The notes: a model not told the origin generated them from the letters alone. Counted from the first letter of the stretch, positions 1-9,739 are shown. The stretch: DNA of 64,000 nucleotides from JABDMH01 sp965223165 (GCA_965223165.1 CBDCVQ010000020.1:310001-374000), one strand, 5' to 3'. Translations and numbers: made by a program.

Positions 1-1
1 G

Positions 2-1438
2 CAAGACCTATCCGACGTACTCGGCAAAAAGCGACCGGATGACTCCCCTTCGATCTACGAGGACGTATCCGATGCGAAGGAAACCCTCGTCATCAACGAC
101 CTACAGGCCATTGCCCAACCGACCAGAGCGGAGCAACGACTGATTGATAAAGGTATCCGATCACTGATCTTGTACCCGCTATTCAATGCTGAGGGAGGCA
201 TCAGCTCGATTCTTGAGATTGGGTCGCCGAGCCCATGCAGCTTCAATCAAGCCACCCTGATGCAGCTCAATGGTGTCTTTGAACTGATGCGATCGGGCAA
301 TGAGAAATTTCTGAAGAACAATGACAGCAGGGTCAATCTATTTATTCAAGAGCAGTTTACATCGATCCATCCCAGCGTAGAATGGAAGTTTGTCCAGGCT
401 GCGACCAAATATCAGATTAATGCCAACGCGCCTGGGTTTGATGGATCCATCGACCCTATTGTCTTTAAGGATGTATACCCCATCTATGGTCAGGCGGACA
501 TCGTGGGCAGTTCCACTCGTCGCAACCAGGCGATCCAGCGCGACTTGACCGACAATTTGAAGGCCGTGATCGAGGTCATGGAGTCATGGACCGCCTCGCG
601 CGACCTGTATCTGGTCGAGTCCTACCTCTTCAAAGCGCGAGACCTCCTGGCAAGCGTCGAAAGCTCTTATGTGGCAAGCGACGAGTCTGAAATCGTGGAT
701 TTCATCGTTCGGGAGATCAATCCTCTACTGCAGCAATTGCGGCATCGACATCAAGACTTGCCGGGGGAAATCTATGCGCAGTACCTCGACCTGCTGAATA
801 GCGAGCTCGGCATCGTCTACAATCACCGCAAGGAGTATGAAGCGAGTGTGGCGCGGATCAATCTCGAGGTGGGTAACTACGTCGAGGAGGCGGATCAGAA
901 GATACAGGAAGTGCTGCCCCACTTTTTTGAAAAATACAAGACGGACGGTATCGAGTACAATCTATACCTGGGGCAGTCCATTCTTGAGAACGGCACTTTT
1001 ACGCCGGCGGATCTAAAGGAATTTCGCCTGTGGCAGTTGATCCTGATGTGCGAAACCACCCGCAAGAGCAATCGCCTGGCCGAAAGACTGCCCGTCGCGC
1101 TGAAGACCGCACAACTCATCTTCGTGTACAACAATCCGATCAGTATCCGATTTCGCATGGATGAGAAGCAATTTGATGTAGACGGCACGTACAATGTGCG
1201 GTACGAAATCCTGAAAAAGCGAATCGACAAGGCCGTGATAAAGGGGACGAATGAGCGCCTTACCGAAGCCGGGAAGGTGGCCATCGTTTTCTTGCAGGAC
1301 CGCGATCGGGGTGAATATCTCGAGCATTTCGAATACCTACGCAAAAAAGGGTTGATCGAAGCGGAGCACGAAGATCTGGAGCTAGCTCCACTGCAGGGCG
1401 CAGAAGGGCTCAAAGCACTGCGCATCACGGTCAAATAA
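2..1438 (+). CDS. GAF-domain protein, C-terminal part (5' truncated by window edge)
   Basis: The reading frame is open from base 2, so the gene begins before the window; the TTG at 170 is an internal Leu codon. The first ~115 visible residues end in a GAF-like segment (about residues 50-90, GIRSLILYPLFNAEGG followed by SILEIGSPSP), where GAF folds carry a 'pressure-to-hydrophobic-strand, then G-x-L-E-L-x-S' pattern. The remaining ~360 residues are largely helical, charged and without a motif I recognise; no histidine-kinase, GGDEF or HTH signature is visible. GAF domains bind small ligands or mediate dimerisation in signalling proteins, so a cytoplasmic sensory role is likely. No membrane segment is seen in this part. 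A 196-bp gap separates it from the MATE gene. The family is fairly clear, the function unknown. Confidence 0.75.
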   Translation, partial: QDLSDVLGKKRPDDSPSIYEDVSDAKETLVINDLQAIAQPTRAEQRLIDKGIRSLILYPLFNAEGGISSILEIGSPSPCSFNQATLMQLNGVFELMRSGNEKFLKNNDSRVNLFIQEQFTSIHPSVEWKFVQAATKYQINANAPGFDGSIDPIVFKDVYPIYGQADIVGSSTRRNQAIQRDLTDNLKAVIEVMESWTASRDLYLVESYLFKARDLLASVESSYVASDESEIVDFIVREINPLLQQLRHRHQDLPGEIYAQYLDLLNSELGIVYNHRKEYEASVARINLEVGNYVEEADQKIQEVLPHFFEKYKTDGIEYNLYLGQSILENGTFTPADLKEFRLWQLILMCETTRKSNRLAERLPVALKTAQLIFVYNNPISIRFRMDEKQFDVDGTYNVRYEILKKRIDKAVIKGTNERLTEAGKVAIVFLQDRDRGEYLEHFEYLRKKGLIEAEHEDLELAPLQGAEGLKALRITVK

Positions 1439-1634
1439 CATCCAAATAGGTCACTTGGTGGGGCCTTCCATCTCCTTCGACAGGGTGGACTGGTCTCTGG
1501 TCGAATTCTGGCTGGAAAGTCGGACTTGGCTCGCAATTTGAGCCATGAGCAGGGGGTTCTAGATAGCGGTCGCGCTTGGCCAAGCCTGACAATACACTAT
1601 TTGGAGCGGCTTTTGCCACCAGACCCGTACACAC

Positions 1635-2987
1635 ATGTCACAATCGACAAAATTTGGCACCGAGCCCATAGGTCGTCTGCTCAAGCAGCAGGCCATCCCC
1701 GCTTCCATCGGCATCCTGATCATGTCCATATACGGTATTGTCGATACGATCTTCGTCGGGCGTTGGGTGGGCACGATGGGAATTGCGGCCATCACCGTCG
1801 TCATGCCTATCACCTTTTTGATCGGAGCGGTGGGCATGTCCATCGGCATCGGTGCCGCATCGCTGATCTCGCGATCCCTTGGCGAGGGCAATCGAGGCAA
1901 AGCATACCATGCTTTTGGCAACTCCATCGTGCTAACGGTATCCCTAGGACTGCTCTTTTCGGTCATCGGGGGCGTCTGCATGGACGAAGTGTTGGCTTTG
2001 TTTGGCGGCCGCGGCAATATTCTGCCTCCGGCCACGGAGTACTTCACCATCACGCTGTTTGGGGTCCCCTTTTTGGCCTGGGCCATGATGTCCAACAGCA
2101 TCATCCGAGCGGAAGGCTATCCCAAGGTGGCCATGTATACCATGATCGTGCCTGCGGTAGCCAATCTATTTCTCGATCCCATCTTTATCGTCTGGCTGGA
2201 CATGGGTATGGCTGGTGCGGCCTGGGCCACTGCGCTGGGATATATCTCCAGTGCCCTGTACACCCTGCACTACTTCATCTTTGGAAAGTCTGAGATGAAG
2301 TGCACGCGCAAGCAGTTGATTCTCTCCACCCCGATCATAAAGGACATCGCTTCCATCGGCTCCGTCACCCTGGCCCGACAGGGCACCATCAGTCTCCTCT
2401 ACATCGTCCTGAATAACTCGCTGTTTAAGTATGGCGGAGAAGTCAGTATCTCGATCTACGGGATCATCAACCGGCTCATGATGTTTGTCAACTTTCCGGT
2501 GGTGGGTATCATGCAGGGGTTTCTACCCATTGCCGGCTACAACTACGGGGCCGGACTTTGGGGCCGGGTGCTACATGTCATCAATACGGCCGTGAAGTAC
2601 GGTACCGGGATCGGCGTGGCGCTATTTGCCTTGCTGATGCTCTTTGCCCCGGGTCTGGTTAAGATCTTCACGGTGGACGATGTCTTACTGAGCCAGACTC
2701 CCGATGCCATCCGCATAGCTTTCCTGGCTACTCCCTTGATCGCCATCCAGCTCATTGGCTCGGCCTATTTCCAAGCCGTGGGCAAGGCCATCCCAGCGCT
2801 CATGCTGGCCCTAAGCAAGCAGGGATTCTTCCTCATTCCCCTCCTCCTGACGCTGCCCTTATTCATGGGACTTAACGGTATCTGGATTTCGTTTCCGATC
2901 GCTGACATCCTAGCGGCTATCTTGAGCTTCATCTACCTCAAGCGGGCAACCAAGCCCTACGGGAAGTTAAACTTTGTCAAAGCGTAG
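1635..2987 (+). CDS. MATE family efflux transporter
   Basis: The 450-residue integral membrane protein has the length and layout of MATE (multidrug and toxic compound extrusion) carriers, with about 12 hydrophobic helices in two homologous halves (roughly residues 15-200 and 235-430). The start of each half has the family pattern: PASIGILIMSIYGIVDTIFV with GRWVGTMGIAAI near residue 20-60, and RQGTISLLYIVLNNSLFKYG in the second half. MATE proteins exchange Na+ or H+ for cationic compounds across the inner membrane. The ATG at 1635 gives the expected short cytoplasmic N-terminus. It stands alone: the next ~2.2 kb is a repeat array and the following gene is convergent. The substrate cannot be read from sequence. 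Confidence 0.93.
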   Translation: MSQSTKFGTEPIGRLLKQQAIPASIGILIMSIYGIVDTIFVGRWVGTMGIAAITVVMPITFLIGAVGMSIGIGAASLISRSLGEGNRGKAYHAFGNSIVLTVSLGLLFSVIGGVCMDEVLALFGGRGNILPPATEYFTITLFGVPFLAWAMMSNSIIRAEGYPKVAMYTMIVPAVANLFLDPIFIVWLDMGMAGAAWATALGYISSALYTLHYFIFGKSEMKCTRKQLILSTPIIKDIASIGSVTLARQGTISLLYIVLNNSLFKYGGEVSISIYGIINRLMMFVNFPVVGIMQGFLPIAGYNYGAGLWGRVLHVINTAVKYGTGIGVALFALLMLFAPGLVKIFTVDDVLLSQTPDAIRIAFLATPLIAIQLIGSAYFQAVGKAIPALMLALSKQGFFLIPLLLTLPLFMGLNGIWISFPIADILAAILSFIYLKRATKPYGKLNFVKA

Positions 2988-3029
2988 CGTGGCGGGGCTG
3001 CGGGTGAGCGGGTTCTCGCATCCATTAGT

Positions 3030-5210
3030 GTCCCCTCAACAACTACACAATTAAACACCTAAACATGCGGGAGGCAGGGGCGGGTTGGCGAGTTGCGTGT
3101 CCTGATTGGGGATTGGAAGATGGTGATTGTGATGGTGATTTTCTCAATGCTGGAACCTTGCCCACGGCTGCGTCCGCCATCAGCGTGCCGGGATTCCCCT
3201 CAACAACTACACAATTAAACACCTAAACATTGCGGGAGGCAGCGGAGGGCTGGCAAGGTGTCGCATCCTGATTGGGGATTGAAGGATCGTGATGGTGATT
3301 TCATCAATGCTGGAACCTTGCCAATGGCAGCGTCTTCCATCAGTATGATCCAAATTCCCCCCTAAACAACTACACAATTAAACACCTAAACATGCGGGAG
3401 TCAGCGGCGGGCTGACAAGGTTGTCGCATCCTGATTTGGGATTGCGGGATGGTGATTTCCTCAATGCGGGAACCTTGCCCACGGCTGCGTCCGCCATCAG
3501 CGTGCCGGAATTCCCCTCAACAACTACACAATTAAACACCTAAACATTGCGGGAGGCACCGGCGGGCTGGCAAGGTGTCGCATCCTGATCGGGGATTGGA
3601 AGATGGTGATGGTGATGGTGATTTCATCAATGCTGGAACCTTGCCAATGGCAGCGTCTTCCATCAGCGTGCCGGGATTCCCCTCAACAGCTACACAATTA
3701 AACAGCTCAACATGCGGGAGGCAGACTGCGGGCTGGCAAGGTGTCGCATCCGGATTGGGGATTGAAGGATGGTGATTGTGATGGTGATTTCATCAATGCT
3801 GGAACCTTTGCCCGGCTGCGTCCGCCATCAGCGTACCGGAATTCCCCTCACCAGCTACACAATTAAACACCTAAACATGCGGGAGGCAGACTGCGGGCTG
3901 GCGGGTTGCGTGTCCTGATTGGGGATTGGAAGATGGTGATGGTGATTTCATCAATGCTGGAACCTTTGCCCACGGCTGCGTGCGCCATCAGCGTGCCGGA
4001 ATTCCCCTCAACAACTGCACAATTAAACACCTAAACATGCGGGAGGCAGACTGCGGGCTGGCGGGCTGCGTGTCCTGATTGGGGATTGGAAGATGGTGAT
4101 GGTGATGGTGATTTTCTCAATGCTGGAACCTTGCCCACGGCTGCGTCCGCCATCAGCGTGCCGGGATTCCCCTCAACAACTACACAATTAAACAGCTCAA
4201 CATGCGGGAGGCAGACTGCGGGCTGGCAAGGTGTCGCATCCGGATTGGGGATTGAAGGATGGTGATTGTGATGGTGATTTCATCAATGCTGGAACCTTTG
4301 CCCACGGCTGCGTCCGCCATCAGCGTACCGGAATTCCCCTCACCAGCTACACAATTAAACACCTAAACATGCGGGAGGCAGACTGCGGGCTGGCGGGTTG
4401 CGTGTCCTGATTGGGGATTGGAAGATGGTGATGGTGATTTCATCAATGCTGGAACCTTTGCCCACGGCTGCGTGCGCCATCAGCGTGCCGGAATTCCCCT
4501 CAACAACTGCACAATTAAACACCTAAACATGCGGGAGGCAGACTGCGGGCTGGCAAGGTGTCGCATCCTGATTGGGGATTGAAGGATGGTGATTGTGATG
4601 GTGATTTCATCAATGCTGGAACCTTTGCCCACGGCTGCGTCCGCCATCAGCGTACCGGAATTCCCCTCAACAGCTACACAATTAAACACCTAAACATGCG
4701 GGAGGCAGACTGCGGGCTGGCGGGTTGCGTGTCCTGATTGGGGATTGAAGGATGGTGATTGTGATGGTGATTTCATCAATGCTGGAACCTTGCCAATGGC
4801 TGTGTCTTCCATCAGTACTATCCAAAGTCCCCCTAAACAGCTACACAATTAAACACCTAAACATGCGGGAGGCAGACTGCGGGCTGGCGGGTTGCGTGTC
4901 CTGATTGGGGATTGGAAGATGGTGATTGTGATGGTGATTTCCTCAATGCTGGAACCTTGCCCACGGCTGCGTCTTCCATCAGCGTGCCGGAATTCCCCTA
5001 AACAACTACACAATTAAACACCTAAACATGCGGGAGGCAGACTGCGGGCTGGCGGGTTGCGTGTCCTGATTGGGGATTGGAAGATGGTGATTGTGATGGT
5101 GGTTTCATCAAAGCTGGAACACTTGCCAATGGCAGCGCCTTCCATCAGCGTGCCGGGATTCCCCTCAACAACTACACAATTAAACAGCTCAACAATCGGG
5201 CAAGCAGCCG
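3030..5210. repeat. Tandem array of a ~165-bp non-coding unit, 14 anchor copies
   Basis: The anchor ACACAATTAAAC (or GCACAATTAAAC) recurs at about 3045, 3209, 3372, 3526, 3692, 3857, 4017, 4182, 4349, 4509, 4676, 4843, 5008 and 5174, a spacing of 154-167 bp. Each unit runs: anchor, ACATGCGGGAGGCA, a variable GCTGGCAAGG or GCTGGCGGGT block, CTGATTGGGGATT, a GGTGAT/GATTGTGATGGTGATT block of variable triplet count, TCAATGCTGGAACC, and CCATCAGCGTGCCGG. About 370 bp from 3692 is repeated almost exactly from 4182, a three-unit higher-order duplication (~490-bp period), so growth was recent. In the TGGCAAGGT variant this block can pair with ACCTTGCCA ~60-90 nt later in the same unit (for example 3251-3259 with 3315-3323). 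The array lies between the 3' ends of two convergent genes. ORFs inside it are short and differ between units, so it is judged non-coding. Confidence 0.93.
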
Positions 5211-5221
5211 CGGGAGGAATG

Positions 5222-6295
5222 CTACAGCTCGACGGTCTTGCCTGTACGGAAGGATTCGTCGGCAGCTAGGACAATGCGTAGGCTGTTGACGGCATCCCGC
5301 CAGTGGTCCTCCAGGTCTAGATCCTCTTGGATGGCCTTCAACAAATATTCCTGCTCCAGGTAACACAGCTCGTCGTGGCTCGGCTCATCTTTGGTGCTAA
5401 AGAACTCATCTTCTCTGGCGAAGAGGCCCTCGTCGGTGATATCGCTGTGATGCAATTTGATTCCACCTGTCTTAGAGTGGCTATCGATGTCCTGCGAGTC
5501 CTCGGTGCGCTCACCCGACTCATCGACGATGCTGACCGAACCCTTGGGGCCGATGACGTCCTTGACAAAGAAGGCGGTCTCACTCATCATGGGGCCCCAT
5601 CCGGCTTCGTACCAACCTACACTGCCGTCGTCAAATGTCACTTGTAGATGCCCATAGTTGTACATGGTTTCGGCAATCTCCGGGGTCAAATTTGCTCCAA
5701 TGGCACTCACGCGTATGGGATTGGCCTCGGTCATGAGGCACATGACATCTACGTAATGTACCCCACAGTCTACGATCGGCGACATGGAGCGCATCAGTTG
5801 CTTGTGCACATTCCACATATAGCCGTCGCTCTGCTGATTGAGGTTCATCCGCATCACCAGGGGTTTGCCCAGATTCTTAGCCATGTCGATGAACTTTATC
5901 CAGGCAGGATGGACCCGCAGGATATAGCCCACTACCATCTTCCGCTCCCGCTCTCGGGCCAGATCCACCAGCGCCTGCGAGTCCTCCACCGTGAGGGCCA
6001 GCGGCTTCTCGATGAAGACATGGGCACCCGCATGAAGGCTCTGCTCGACGTAGGGGGCGTGTGTGTCCGGATAGGTATTGATCGACACGACATCGGGCTT
6101 GGTGATCTGCAGGGCCCGCTCAAACGAATCGTAGGTGGGATAGCCCCCTAGCTCCGTCGACAGCTTTTGCCTACTGCTTTCCGTACGACTGACCAGCCCA
6201 ACAATCTTAAAGGCATCCATTTTGTGGTAGGCCCGGGCATGTGAGGCGCCCATGTTTCCGCAGCCTACGACAAGTACTCTCAGTTGTTCATTCAT
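5222..6295 (-). CDS. Gfo/Idh/MocA family NAD(P)-dependent oxidoreductase
   Basis: The 357-residue soluble protein has an N-terminal Rossmann fold with the dinucleotide motif GCGNMG (residues 11-16) and the family signature EKPLALT (96-102), whose Lys97 is the usual catalytic residue. The C-terminal half is the alpha/beta GFO_IDH_MocA domain. The family oxidises or reduces hydroxyl groups on sugars, inositols and related polyols. It is divergent from the tctCBA operon across a 135-bp gap, so the two may share a control region; a link to import of a hydroxy- or sugar acid is possible but only inferred. The stop lies right next to the last unit of the repeat array. The substrate is not identifiable. 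Confidence 0.9.
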   Translation of the reverse strand: MNEQLRVLVVGCGNMGASHARAYHKMDAFKIVGLVSRTESSRQKLSTELGGYPTYDSFERALQITKPDVVSINTYPDTHAPYVEQSLHAGAHVFIEKPLALTVEDSQALVDLARERERKMVVGYILRVHPAWIKFIDMAKNLGKPLVMRMNLNQQSDGYMWNVHKQLMRSMSPIVDCGVHYVDVMCLMTEANPIRVSAIGANLTPEIAETMYNYGHLQVTFDDGSVGWYEAGWGPMMSETAFFVKDVIGPKGSVSIVDESGERTEDSQDIDSHSKTGGIKLHHSDITDEGLFAREDEFFSTKDEPSHDELCYLEQEYLLKAIQEDLDLEDHWRDAVNSLRIVLAADESFRTGKTVEL

Positions 6296-6430
6296 GGTCG
6301 CAAAATAAAGGATCTCCCAGGCATCTCTATCGACAATTCACATTTTCTTCCATTATTTCGACTGATCTCCATAGCTGGTTTCAGGCCCCCGTGATCTTTT
6401 TCTATTTTCAGAAAAAATACTCGATCTCAT

Positions 6431-7408
6431 ATGAATTTTGCTAGCGTGCGTTCATGGGCCTACGGTTGCCTAGTGATCTGTTTGCTGTGTGGCTGTGGAT
6501 CAGGCGGACCCGCCGAGTATCCCTCTAAACCGATCACTTATCTCGTGCCCTGGTCGCCCGGCGGCATGACCGATGGCACCTCACGCATCATGGGTGTGGC
6601 TCTGCAGCAAGTGCTGGACAACTCGGTCAGTGTGATCAATCGCACCGGTGGCGGAGGAGTGGTGGGTCACCTCGCGCTCTCGCAGGCCAAGCCGGACGGC
6701 TATACGTTGGGAGCGGTGACAGTCGAGATCACCATGCTCAAGCACATGGGCCTGACCGACCTGGGATACCAGGACTATACGCCCCTAGCACTGCTGATCA
6801 ACAATCCTGCGGGTGTGACCGTGCGTGCCGATGCACCGTGGAATACCGTAGCCGAACTGGTGGAAGCCATTCGCTCCAACCCCGGTCAATACCAGGCCTC
6901 CGGCACCGCGCGCGGCGGCATCTGGGATCTGGCTCGATTGGGCTTCTTGGCGGCTGCCGATCTCGAGGGTAGTGCCCTGCCCTGGGTGCCTAGTCAAGGA
7001 GCTTCTCCGGCCTTACAGGAGTTAATTGCTGGCGGGGTGGATGTGGTCACAGCCTCTCCTTCGGAGGTCGAGTCGCTGCGCAAGGCCGGTCAGGTGAAAT
7101 TGCTGGCGGTGATGGCCGAGGAGCGCCTGCCCAATTTTCCCGAGATCCCCACGCTCAAGGAGAGCGGGATCGACTGGAGTATTGGCGGTTGGGTCTCCGT
7201 ATGTGCCCCGGCAAACCTCGATCCAGCGGCCAAAGTCATATTGGAAGAAGCCGTCAAAAAAGCCACCCAAGATGAAATGTTCATCTCCTCTTTGACGCAG
7301 ACCGGATCAAACATTCAGACCTTGTTTGGAGACGAGTTAGTGGCCTTCATGGCCGAGCAAGACAAGGTAAATGGTGACTTGATGAAGTCTGCCGGGATCG
7401 CTCAGTGA
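6431..7408 (+). CDS. tctC: Tripartite tricarboxylate transporter substrate-binding protein (TctC/Bug type), lipoprotein
   Basis: The 325 residues match the Bug/TctC family. After the signal region the mature protein begins YPSKPITYLVPWSPGGMTDG, the characteristic 'YP-x-KPI-x-x-x-VP-x-x-GG-x-D' start of these binding proteins, and later has DGYTLG and the LAVMAEERLPNFPEIPTLKESG block. The protein delivers organic acids to the TctAB membrane complex. The N-terminus is a short hydrophobic segment ending LLCGC (Cys22), so it is probably a lipoprotein rather than the soluble periplasmic form usual in Proteobacteria; Cys at position -2 of the lipobox is a little unusual. It overlaps tctB by 4 bp (ATGA). 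The ligand is unknown. Confidence 0.9.
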   Translation: MNFASVRSWAYGCLVICLLCGCGSGGPAEYPSKPITYLVPWSPGGMTDGTSRIMGVALQQVLDNSVSVINRTGGGGVVGHLALSQAKPDGYTLGAVTVEITMLKHMGLTDLGYQDYTPLALLINNPAGVTVRADAPWNTVAELVEAIRSNPGQYQASGTARGGIWDLARLGFLAAADLEGSALPWVPSQGASPALQELIAGGVDVVTASPSEVESLRKAGQVKLLAVMAEERLPNFPEIPTLKESGIDWSIGGWVSVCAPANLDPAAKVILEEAVKKATQDEMFISSLTQTGSNIQTLFGDELVAFMAEQDKVNGDLMKSAGIAQ

Positions 7409-7848
7409 TGAGGCAAAAACTGTGGCACCGAGAGTTTGCCAGTGGCCTCCTGCTATTGCTGATTGGCGGCTGGGTCGTTTGGTATGTCCGTTACTTTCCC
7501 AAGCTGGATGAGGGTTATCCGGGTCCAAGTTTGTTTCCGAGTTTGGTAGGTTGGCTCCTGCTTCTAATCGGGGTATTCTCCCTGGGACAACACTTCCTGA
7601 CCCCTTCCCGCATCGAAGCCGCAGACCAGAAGAAGCCTCACTACCGAGATTTTGTCTTAGGCATCGCCACGGTTATTTTATATCCCATTTTACAGCCCTT
7701 GATCGGCTCGCTGGCATGCATCTTTCTGGTCTGTATCACGATCGGGTTGTTATTGCGGGTGATCTGGTGGCAGGCAGCGTTGACTGCAGCGATTGCAGCC
7801 GGATTTATTTATTTGATTTTTCAGGTGGTACTAGGCGTAGCCATATGA
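7405..7848 (+). CDS. tctB: Tripartite tricarboxylate transporter small membrane subunit TctB
   Basis: The 147-residue protein has four hydrophobic helices (about residues 10-30, 40-60, 80-105 and 115-145) and the N-terminal GYPGPSLFPSLVG segment typical of TctB (compare the family's G-x-GP-x-x-FP). TctB is the small integral membrane subunit that works with TctA in proton- or sodium-coupled uptake of carboxylates. It is translationally coupled on both sides: its ATG overlaps the tctC stop, and its stop TGA overlaps the tctA start (ATGA at 7845-7848). Confidence 0.88.
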   Translation: MMRQKLWHREFASGLLLLLIGGWVVWYVRYFPKLDEGYPGPSLFPSLVGWLLLLIGVFSLGQHFLTPSRIEAADQKKPHYRDFVLGIATVILYPILQPLIGSLACIFLVCITIGLLLRVIWWQAALTAAIAAGFIYLIFQVVLGVAI

Positions 7849-9329
7849 GTGATTTTGTAAGTTGGCAAGGACTACTGGCACTGCTGCTGGGCGGCCTGTA
7901 TGGATCGTTGTTTGGTGCCATCCCTGGTCTGACGGCGACGTTGGCGATCGCCCTGTTTATTCCCATCGCTTTCTTTCTGGACCCAGTGATTGCTTTGCCG
8001 GCGATCATTGCGATTTCTTCGGTGGCTATCTACGCCGGCGATGTGGGTTCGACGATTGCTAAGATACCCGGCACCCCAGCCAGTGCGGCTTACCTCGAAG
8101 AGTTGTTTGGCATCAGCCGAAAGCGCGGTGCGATATTCGGGTTGGGACTGAGCGCCATGGGATCAGCCGTCGGAGGAATCATCGGTACGGTGCTGCTGAT
8201 TGTGACCGCGACTACGATCGTGACAGTGGCCCGCCAGTTTTCTTCCTTTGAATATTTTTGGATAGCCGTGCTGGGCCTGATGGCTGGTGTCTTTGCCAGT
8301 GGTGGCTCCCCGATCAAGGCCTTGGCCTCGCTATTGTTGGGTCTGCTATTTGCGACCGTAGGGGTGGATCCGACGCTTGGTTTTCCTCGATTTCATTTTG
8401 ACAATCCCCAGCTCCTGGGTGGCCTAAACTACATTGTGGCCATGATCGGACTTTTTGGCTTCTCCGAAGTGCTGGAATATCTCTATAGCAAGTCTGGTCA
8501 GGCAGCTGCGGCGCAGGATACGACGCAGGGTAAAGCCCGCCAATTCTATTTGGCTCCGCTGGCCATGATTGCCCGCAAGAAGTGGCTTGTGCTTCGGTCT
8601 TCGCTGATCGGTGTCGTGGTTGGATTCTTGCCCGGGGCAGGCGCCGATATTGGCGCTTGGGTATCCAGTAGCGTGCAAAAAATGCGGGGCACCGGTGCGG
8701 ATACGGAGGGAGAAGAGGAAGTGGTACTCGCCGGCACAAGCAGTAATAACTCGGCCGTAGCCAGCGCCTGGATACCGGCGCTTTCGCTGGGTCTGCCAGG
8801 TGATACCGTGACGGCCATTGTGTTGGGGGTTTTTTTGATGAAGGGGATTACGCCGGGACCGCTCCTGTTTGAGCAGCAGCCGGAATTGCTGTGGTCCCTC
8901 TACATCACGTTTATTGTCGCCAATATTATCCTGCTGCCCGTCTTTGGTTTTGTCTCGGCCAGGTTGGCCGCTTCGTTGCTCAACATCCGATTTCCCATCC
9001 TCATGACCTTTATCACGGCGCTCTGCATCATCGGTGCCTACACCATCAACAACAGTGTGTTTGACGTATGGGTCATGGTAGCCATGGGTGTGATCGCCTT
9101 TCTGCTCAAGCGGGGTGGCTTCCCACTGGCCCAAGTGGTCTTGGGTATGGTGCTAGGACCCATTATGGAGCAGAATTTTATGGTCAGCGCCATTAAGTCC
9201 CGGTGGGATATGGGCGCCTTCTTTGACCGGCCCGTGGCATTGATATTAATGGCCCTGACGATCGTCATTATTATTTCGGGTATTCGAATCAAGCGAAAAT
9301 TCTTGCAGAAAGAGAAAGGGGGTGAGTGA
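7845..9329 (+). CDS. tctA: Tripartite tricarboxylate transporter large permease TctA
   Basis: The frame is open further upstream, but the ATG at 7845 is chosen because it overlaps the tctB stop and yields 494 residues, the normal TctA length. The start GLYGSLFGAIPGLTATLAIA is the first of two glycine-rich signature segments; the second is VGFLPGAGADIGAWVSSSVQ around residue 260. About 11-12 membrane helices are present. TctA forms the transport path for carboxylates bound by TctC. The operon order tctC-B-A is the classical one. TTT systems are common in beta-Proteobacteria, so their presence here suggests, but does not prove, transfer. No adjacent two-component regulator of the usual TctDE type is present. 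Confidence 0.93.
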   Translation: MSDFVSWQGLLALLLGGLYGSLFGAIPGLTATLAIALFIPIAFFLDPVIALPAIIAISSVAIYAGDVGSTIAKIPGTPASAAYLEELFGISRKRGAIFGLGLSAMGSAVGGIIGTVLLIVTATTIVTVARQFSSFEYFWIAVLGLMAGVFASGGSPIKALASLLLGLLFATVGVDPTLGFPRFHFDNPQLLGGLNYIVAMIGLFGFSEVLEYLYSKSGQAAAAQDTTQGKARQFYLAPLAMIARKKWLVLRSSLIGVVVGFLPGAGADIGAWVSSSVQKMRGTGADTEGEEEVVLAGTSSNNSAVASAWIPALSLGLPGDTVTAIVLGVFLMKGITPGPLLFEQQPELLWSLYITFIVANIILLPVFGFVSARLAASLLNIRFPILMTFITALCIIGAYTINNSVFDVWVMVAMGVIAFLLKRGGFPLAQVVLGMVLGPIMEQNFMVSAIKSRWDMGAFFDRPVALILMALTIVIIISGIRIKRKFLQKEKGGE

Positions 9330-9739
9330 GCCAGGGTGTTGCTAGTTAATAACACTCGGGTGCCATTCTCTACTCTATACAGGCATCGATGTGATTGCAT
9401 GCATGGCCAAAGGGCATCAAAATAATCGTCAGGCCGATTATTTCAGCATGGCAAACACGGGAAGGCACTTCAAGCATTCTTGCACGGCGGTCATTAAAAA
9501 TGTACAGGAGGGTCTTGGGGTAATCTTCATATGGGCCTGAAGTTGAAAACTTCAGGTATCGGCTTCACGGGATTCTTCCAGCTCATTCTGCGGCATGATT
9601 TGCAGGGTCGGTGGAGTACGCCGCTGCGACTCTACTGTAGCGAATATCATGAAGCGAACCTATTTGGCTCTTAGCCACCTAATTATTACGACAAGTCACT
9701 ATCCCCGAGGCATTTGGCTCCATCGAGGTTTCGCAATAA
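9330..9739. other. Intergenic region with two perfect hairpins
   Basis: These 410 bp hold no convincing gene. Two perfect inverted repeats stand out: AATAATCG-TCAGGC-CGATTATT at 9421-9442 and CCTGAAGTT-GAA-AACTTCAGG at 9536-9556. Neither is followed by a clear T tract, so they are not classical terminators on the + strand; they could be operators or RNA hairpins. A 47-codon frame from ATG 9531 spans the second hairpin but has no recognisable content. Confidence 0.6.

Noticed and set aside
1526..2293. 255-codon + strand frame overlapping the MATE gene
   Set aside because: It lies in another phase of a clear membrane transporter gene and has a His/Arg-rich composition typical of a shadow frame.
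3030..5210. CRISPR array
   Set aside because: Units are ~165 bp and similar along their whole length; there are no short repeats separated by unique spacers and no cas genes nearby.
3575..5289. Short reading frames of 60-70 codons inside the repeat array
   Set aside because: They occur on both strands, depend on the phase of each unit and are broken by indels in neighbouring units, so they follow from the repeat rather than encode a conserved peptide.
7551..7844. N-terminal extension of TctA
   Set aside because: The frame is open upstream, but this part overlaps tctB in another phase and is not hydrophobic; the ATG at 7845 overlaps the tctB stop and gives normal length.
9531..9674. 47-codon frame starting MGLKLKTSGI
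   Set aside because: It spans the perfect hairpin at 9536-9556 and shows no recognisable domain or start signal; too weak to call a gene.
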